Origin: Bacillota bacterium
GTDB taxonomy: Bacteria > Bacillota_I > Bacilli_A > RFN20 > CAG-826
DNA: 8,660 nt
Assembly: GCA_023422095.1 (NCBI GenBank)
Contig: JAEZSD010000093.1
Span: 1 to 8,660 of the forward strand
Direction of reading: 5' to 3'
Shown here: in pieces, positions 6,601-8,660 of the stretch
Numbering within the stretch: the stretch's first letter is position 1
How the letters are laid out: the number at the start of each line of letters is the position of its first letter
Notes under the pieces: model-generated
What the model was told of the DNA's origin: nothing
Database searches by the model: none
The model's input: only the letters and a program-made list of their open reading frames with translations
Made by a program: the position numbers and the translations under genes

Positions 6601-6891
6601 TTACTCGTGTTCGACGACAACTAAATGACGTAACACATTCGGATTGTGGCGAACTTTGCGATTGAATTGATACAACGCTTGGTCACCAGCGGACACTTTA
6701 ATGACAACATAGTAGCCTTTAACTTCATCCTTAACAGGATAAGCTAACTCACGCAAACCAAGTGATTCGTCAACCTTCTTGACTTCCGCACCATTATCGG
6801 TGAGAAGCTTGTGAAGATTTTCTTTCTCAGTTGCGCGTCCGGCTTCATCTAAATCGGCCTTCAAAATGTACATAATTTCGTAATTGCGCAT
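6601..6891 (-). CDS. rpsF: 30S ribosomal protein S6
   Basis: The 96-residue length is typical. S6 pairs with S18 on the small-subunit platform. The ferredoxin-like fold is recognised from MRNYEIMYILKADLDE (1-16), the conserved LGLRELAYPVKDEVKGYYVV (44-63) and NRKVRHNPNVLRHLVV (77-92). The start at 6889-6891 begins the conserved MRxYE and is preceded by AGGGAGG (6899-6905) with suitable spacing. This is the first gene of the rpsF-ssb-rpsR operon, and the strong promoter and structured leader upstream belong to it. In several bacteria the S6:S18 complex binds this leader and represses its own operon; the leader here could allow the same. Confidence 0.97.
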   Translation of the reverse strand: MRNYEIMYILKADLDEAGRATEKENLHKLLTDNGAEVKKVDESLGLRELAYPVKDEVKGYYVVIKVSAGDQALYQFNRKVRHNPNVLRHLVVVEHE

Positions 6892-6910
6892 TTTTTTACC
6901 TCCCTTTGGT

Positions 6911-6959
6911 CTATCTGGCTACTCACAAGAAGTAGCAGAGAGTAATGCTATAAATAGCA
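6911..6959 (-). promoter_or_regulatory. Structured 5' leader of rpsF mRNA (possible S6:S18 autoregulatory site)
   Basis: The transcript is expected to start near 6959 and can fold into two hairpins. The first, 6946-6959, has arms TGCTA/TAGCA. The second, 6911-6942, has a 6-bp upper stem GCTACT/AGTAGC with a 7-base loop, a bulged C (6917) and a lower CTCTCT/AGATAG stem with one mismatch. The second ends six bases before the Shine-Dalgarno sequence, so a bound protein could block translation. S6:S18 leader motifs are known to be bulged hairpins, usually with a CCG trinucleotide. I do not see CCG here, so assignment to that motif is tentative. Confidence 0.5.
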
Positions 6960-6965
6960 CTTGTA

Positions 6966-6994
6966 ATTATACATTTCCAAAGGAATGAGGTCAA
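6966..6994 (-). promoter_or_regulatory. Sigma-A promoter of rpsF-ssb-rpsR
   Basis: On the minus strand TTGACC (6989-6994) and TATAAT (6966-6971) are separated by exactly 17 bases. This is a near-perfect vegetative promoter, giving a start near 6959 and a leader of about 68 bases before rpsF. A 10-bp palindrome, CAAGCGCTTG (6992-7001), overlaps the -35. Confidence 0.9.
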
Positions 6995-7069
6995 GCGCTT
7001 GTGTTACACATACGCATCGCCTACATATAAAGAGCGTTAAACTTTGTGTTTTTTTCAAACAAGAGAAAA

Positions 7070-7087
7070 AAGGAACAAAAGTTCCTT
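7070..7087 (-). terminator. Rho-independent terminator of lysS
   Basis: A 7-bp stem AAGGAAC (7070-7076)/GTTCCTT (7081-7087) with a 4-base loop is followed, on the minus strand, by a T run and TTTTCTCTTG. It begins six bases after the lysS stop at 7094. The stem is short but the T tract is good. Confidence 0.78.
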
Positions 7088-7093
7088 AATTTT

Positions 7094-8581
7094 CTATCTA
7101 TCCTTCATGGTGGGGAATAGTATCACTTCGCGAATTGAAGCCTGGTTAGTTAATAGCATTACCAAGCGGTCAATTCCGAGGCCAACACCACCTGATGGAG
7201 GCATACCATATTCAAGTGCTTCTACGAAATCATCATCCATTTCATTAGCTTCGCTATCCCCTAATTCTTTGGCTTTGAGTTGAGCAATGAATCTCTCTCT
7301 TTGATCAATTGGATCATTTAATTCAGTGTAAGCGTTTCCAATCTCTTTTCCGTTGACGAATAACTCAAATCTTTCAGTGAAGCGAGGATCTTTTCCTTTT
7401 TTAGTAAGAGGAGAAACTTCGATTGGATAGGAATAAACAAATGTTGGTTGAATTAATTCGTTTTGGCATAATTCTTCATATAATTCATTCATCACATAAC
7501 CAACTGTATTTTTGAATTTGTCGAGATGAATTTTGTATTGATCAGCAATAGCTTTTGCTTCTTCAAAAGTCTTGATGTCTTTCGCAAAATCAACGCCGGT
7601 TTTTTCCTTGATGAGTTCGTTCATAGAAACCCAGCGGAATGGCTTTTTAAAATCAATGATTTTATCTTGATAGGTTATAATGGCACTTCCGGTGATTTCT
7701 TTAGCGACAGTTCTAATCAATTTTTCAGTGAGAGAACCAATGTGTTTTAAATCTGAGAAAGCTTCATAAATTTCGATAGAGGTAAACTCTGGATTATGGC
7801 TGGCATCCATCCCTTCATTGCGGAACATATGCCCAATTTCGTAAACCTTCTCCATACCGCCAACAATTAGTCTCTTTAATGGTAATTCAGTGGCGATTCT
7901 TAAATAGAAGTTGCGATCGAGAGTGTTGTGATGAGTGATAAATGGGCGAGCGTTTGCACCACCTAAAATAGGATTAAGGACTGGGGTTTCAACTTCAACG
8001 AAGCCTTTGCTATCTAGGAAATGTTGGATGGAACGAATAATTCTTGGACGAGTAAAAGCGATATTCCTTGATTCATCGTTGACGATGAGATCGAGGTATC
8101 TTCTTCTGCTTCTCTCTTCGATATCAGTTAGTCCATGGAATTTTTCTGGTAAGGGATGTAAACATTTGGTGAGGTGGGTATATTTCAAAACCTTAATGGT
8201 GAGTTCACCGGTCTTGGTGGTCATGATGTAGCCTTTTATACCAACGATGTCGCCAAGGTCAGCTAAACGGAAAACATTATAAGATTTCTCACCGATAACA
8301 TCGATTCCAACATAAGCCTGGATGTTTCCAGTTTTATCAGTAATGTTAATAAAAGAAGCTTTTCCCATTCTTCGGAGAGCTTTAATCCTTCCGGCAATGG
8401 ACACTTCAAGATGTAGTTTTTCCAGTGCTTTTGCAGATTTTTTGCCACATATTAAACGAATATCAGAAATTTGATGACTGACTTTGTAAGATTGACCGAA
8501 TGGGTCAACGCCAAGCTCTCTATACTTAGGGAGCTTTTCTCTTCTGGCCTGTTCTTGATCGTTAAGTTCCTTAATGTCCAT
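7094..8581 (-). CDS. lysS: Lysyl-tRNA synthetase, class II
   Basis: LysRS attaches lysine to tRNA-Lys using ATP in the cytoplasm. The protein has 495 residues, the usual class II bacterial length. An N-terminal helix region (LNDQEQARREKLPKYRELGVDPFG, 6-29) precedes the anticodon-binding OB fold (about 58-135, with the VSIAGRI and DKTGNIQAYV strands). The catalytic domain carries motif 1 (FLDSKGFVEVETPVL, 188-202), motif 2 (FRNEGMDASHNPEFTSIEIY, 253-272) and motif 3 (GVGLGIDRLVMLL, 465-477). HNPEFTSIE and GMPPSGG are typical of LysRS. GAGG lies eight bases before the ATG. No T-box leader is visible. The gene stands alone, with its own terminator and the rpsF promoter downstream. All motifs are intact. 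Confidence 0.97.
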   Translation of the reverse strand: MDIKELNDQEQARREKLPKYRELGVDPFGQSYKVSHQISDIRLICGKKSAKALEKLHLEVSIAGRIKALRRMGKASFINITDKTGNIQAYVGIDVIGEKSYNVFRLADLGDIVGIKGYIMTTKTGELTIKVLKYTHLTKCLHPLPEKFHGLTDIEERSRRRYLDLIVNDESRNIAFTRPRIIRSIQHFLDSKGFVEVETPVLNPILGGANARPFITHHNTLDRNFYLRIATELPLKRLIVGGMEKVYEIGHMFRNEGMDASHNPEFTSIEIYEAFSDLKHIGSLTEKLIRTVAKEITGSAIITYQDKIIDFKKPFRWVSMNELIKEKTGVDFAKDIKTFEEAKAIADQYKIHLDKFKNTVGYVMNELYEELCQNELIQPTFVYSYPIEVSPLTKKGKDPRFTERFELFVNGKEIGNAYTELNDPIDQRERFIAQLKAKELGDSEANEMDDDFVEALEYGMPPSGGVGLGIDRLVMLLTNQASIREVILFPTMKDR

Positions 8582-8612
8582 AAATTAAACCTCGATTACC
8601 TTATTCTAAAAT

Positions 8613-8618
8613 AGTATA
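8613..8618 (-). promoter_or_regulatory. Candidate -10 element of lysS
   Basis: TATACT on the minus strand (8613-8618) lies 31 bases before the lysS start. A TTGACT at 8641-8646 is 22 bases further upstream, too far for a normal -35, and the hexamer at standard spacing is weak. A promoter is expected here, but the precise elements are uncertain. Confidence 0.35.
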
Positions 8619-8626
8619 TGTGAAAC

Positions 8627-8647
8627 TTTGACATATATGTAGTCAAA
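8627..8647. repeat. Inverted repeat TTTGAC-N9-GTCAAA upstream of lysS
   Basis: TTTGAC (8627-8632) and GTCAAA (8642-8647) are exact reverse complements with a 9-base AT-rich spacer. It sits just upstream of the candidate lysS -10. It may be an operator, or two back-to-back TTGACA-like -35 hexamers of divergent promoters. The window ends 13 bases later, so the + strand side cannot be checked. Confidence 0.4.
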
Positions 8648-8660
8648 AGTGGATAGAATT

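Noticed and set aside
7935..8448. Short open frames on both strands within lysS
   Set aside because: LysRS motifs run through the region in one frame; the alternatives have no family features or start sites.
8646..8660. DnaA-box-like CTATCCACT on the minus strand
   Set aside because: It differs from TTATCCACA at two positions and stands alone; there is no cluster that would mark an origin.
8582..8660. T-box riboswitch before lysS
   Set aside because: The visible upstream stretch is too short, and no T-box sequence, antiterminator or terminator pair is seen.
1..8660. CRISPR array, tRNA, rRNA, insertion sequence or phage genes
   Set aside because: No spaced direct repeats, cloverleaf, transposase motif or phage protein was found on either strand; the window is ordinary core genome.

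Overview
The window is a compact, AT-rich stretch of bacterial core genome, most like a low-GC Gram-positive (Bacillota or a related Mollicutes/Erysipelotrichia-type lineage). Three things point there: the gdpP-rplI-dnaB order, the presence of a WalJ/YycJ-type nuclease, and strong AGGAGG-type ribosome binding sites. TGA is used as a normal stop (walJ and rlmH both end with it) and TGG is used for Trp, so the genetic code is standard and a Mycoplasma or Spiroplasma with recoded UGA is unlikely. I cannot name the species.

Layout from left to right. Bases 1-147 (+ strand) are the end of a small or truncated membrane-protein gene running into the window. It converges on a long minus-strand block and shares a bidirectional terminator (154-186) with it. 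The block 188-5760 is a tightly packed minus-strand operon, transcribed in the order gdpP, rplI, dnaB, walJ, rlmH, then an unrecognised 113-residue gene. Its genes are separated by 0-9 bases or overlap by ATGA. Upstream of gdpP are a candidate promoter and a perfect 10-bp inverted repeat. Next comes the rpsF-ssb-rpsR operon (minus, 5911-6891), with a near-consensus sigma-A promoter (6966-6994), a structured 5' leader and a strong terminator (5852-5882). Last is lysS (minus, 7094-8581) with its own terminator and a short upstream region that reaches the window edge.

The genes cover replication (DnaB helicase, SSB), ribosome assembly and modification (S6, S18, L9, RlmH), tRNA charging (LysRS) and cyclic-di-AMP breakdown (GdpP). 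In Bacillus and Staphylococcus most of these genes lie near the chromosome origin, so this is probably an origin-proximal region condensed into fewer transcription units. No mobile element, CRISPR array, tRNA or rRNA is visible, and no intergenic gap exceeds about 210 bases.

I found no convincing new multi-gene system. The points most worth a second look are the unknown gene closing the gdpP operon, an insertion of roughly 36 residues near the C terminus of DnaB, a zinc-binding (CxxC...CxxH) form of S18, and several inverted repeats in the gdpP, rpsF and lysS upstream regions.
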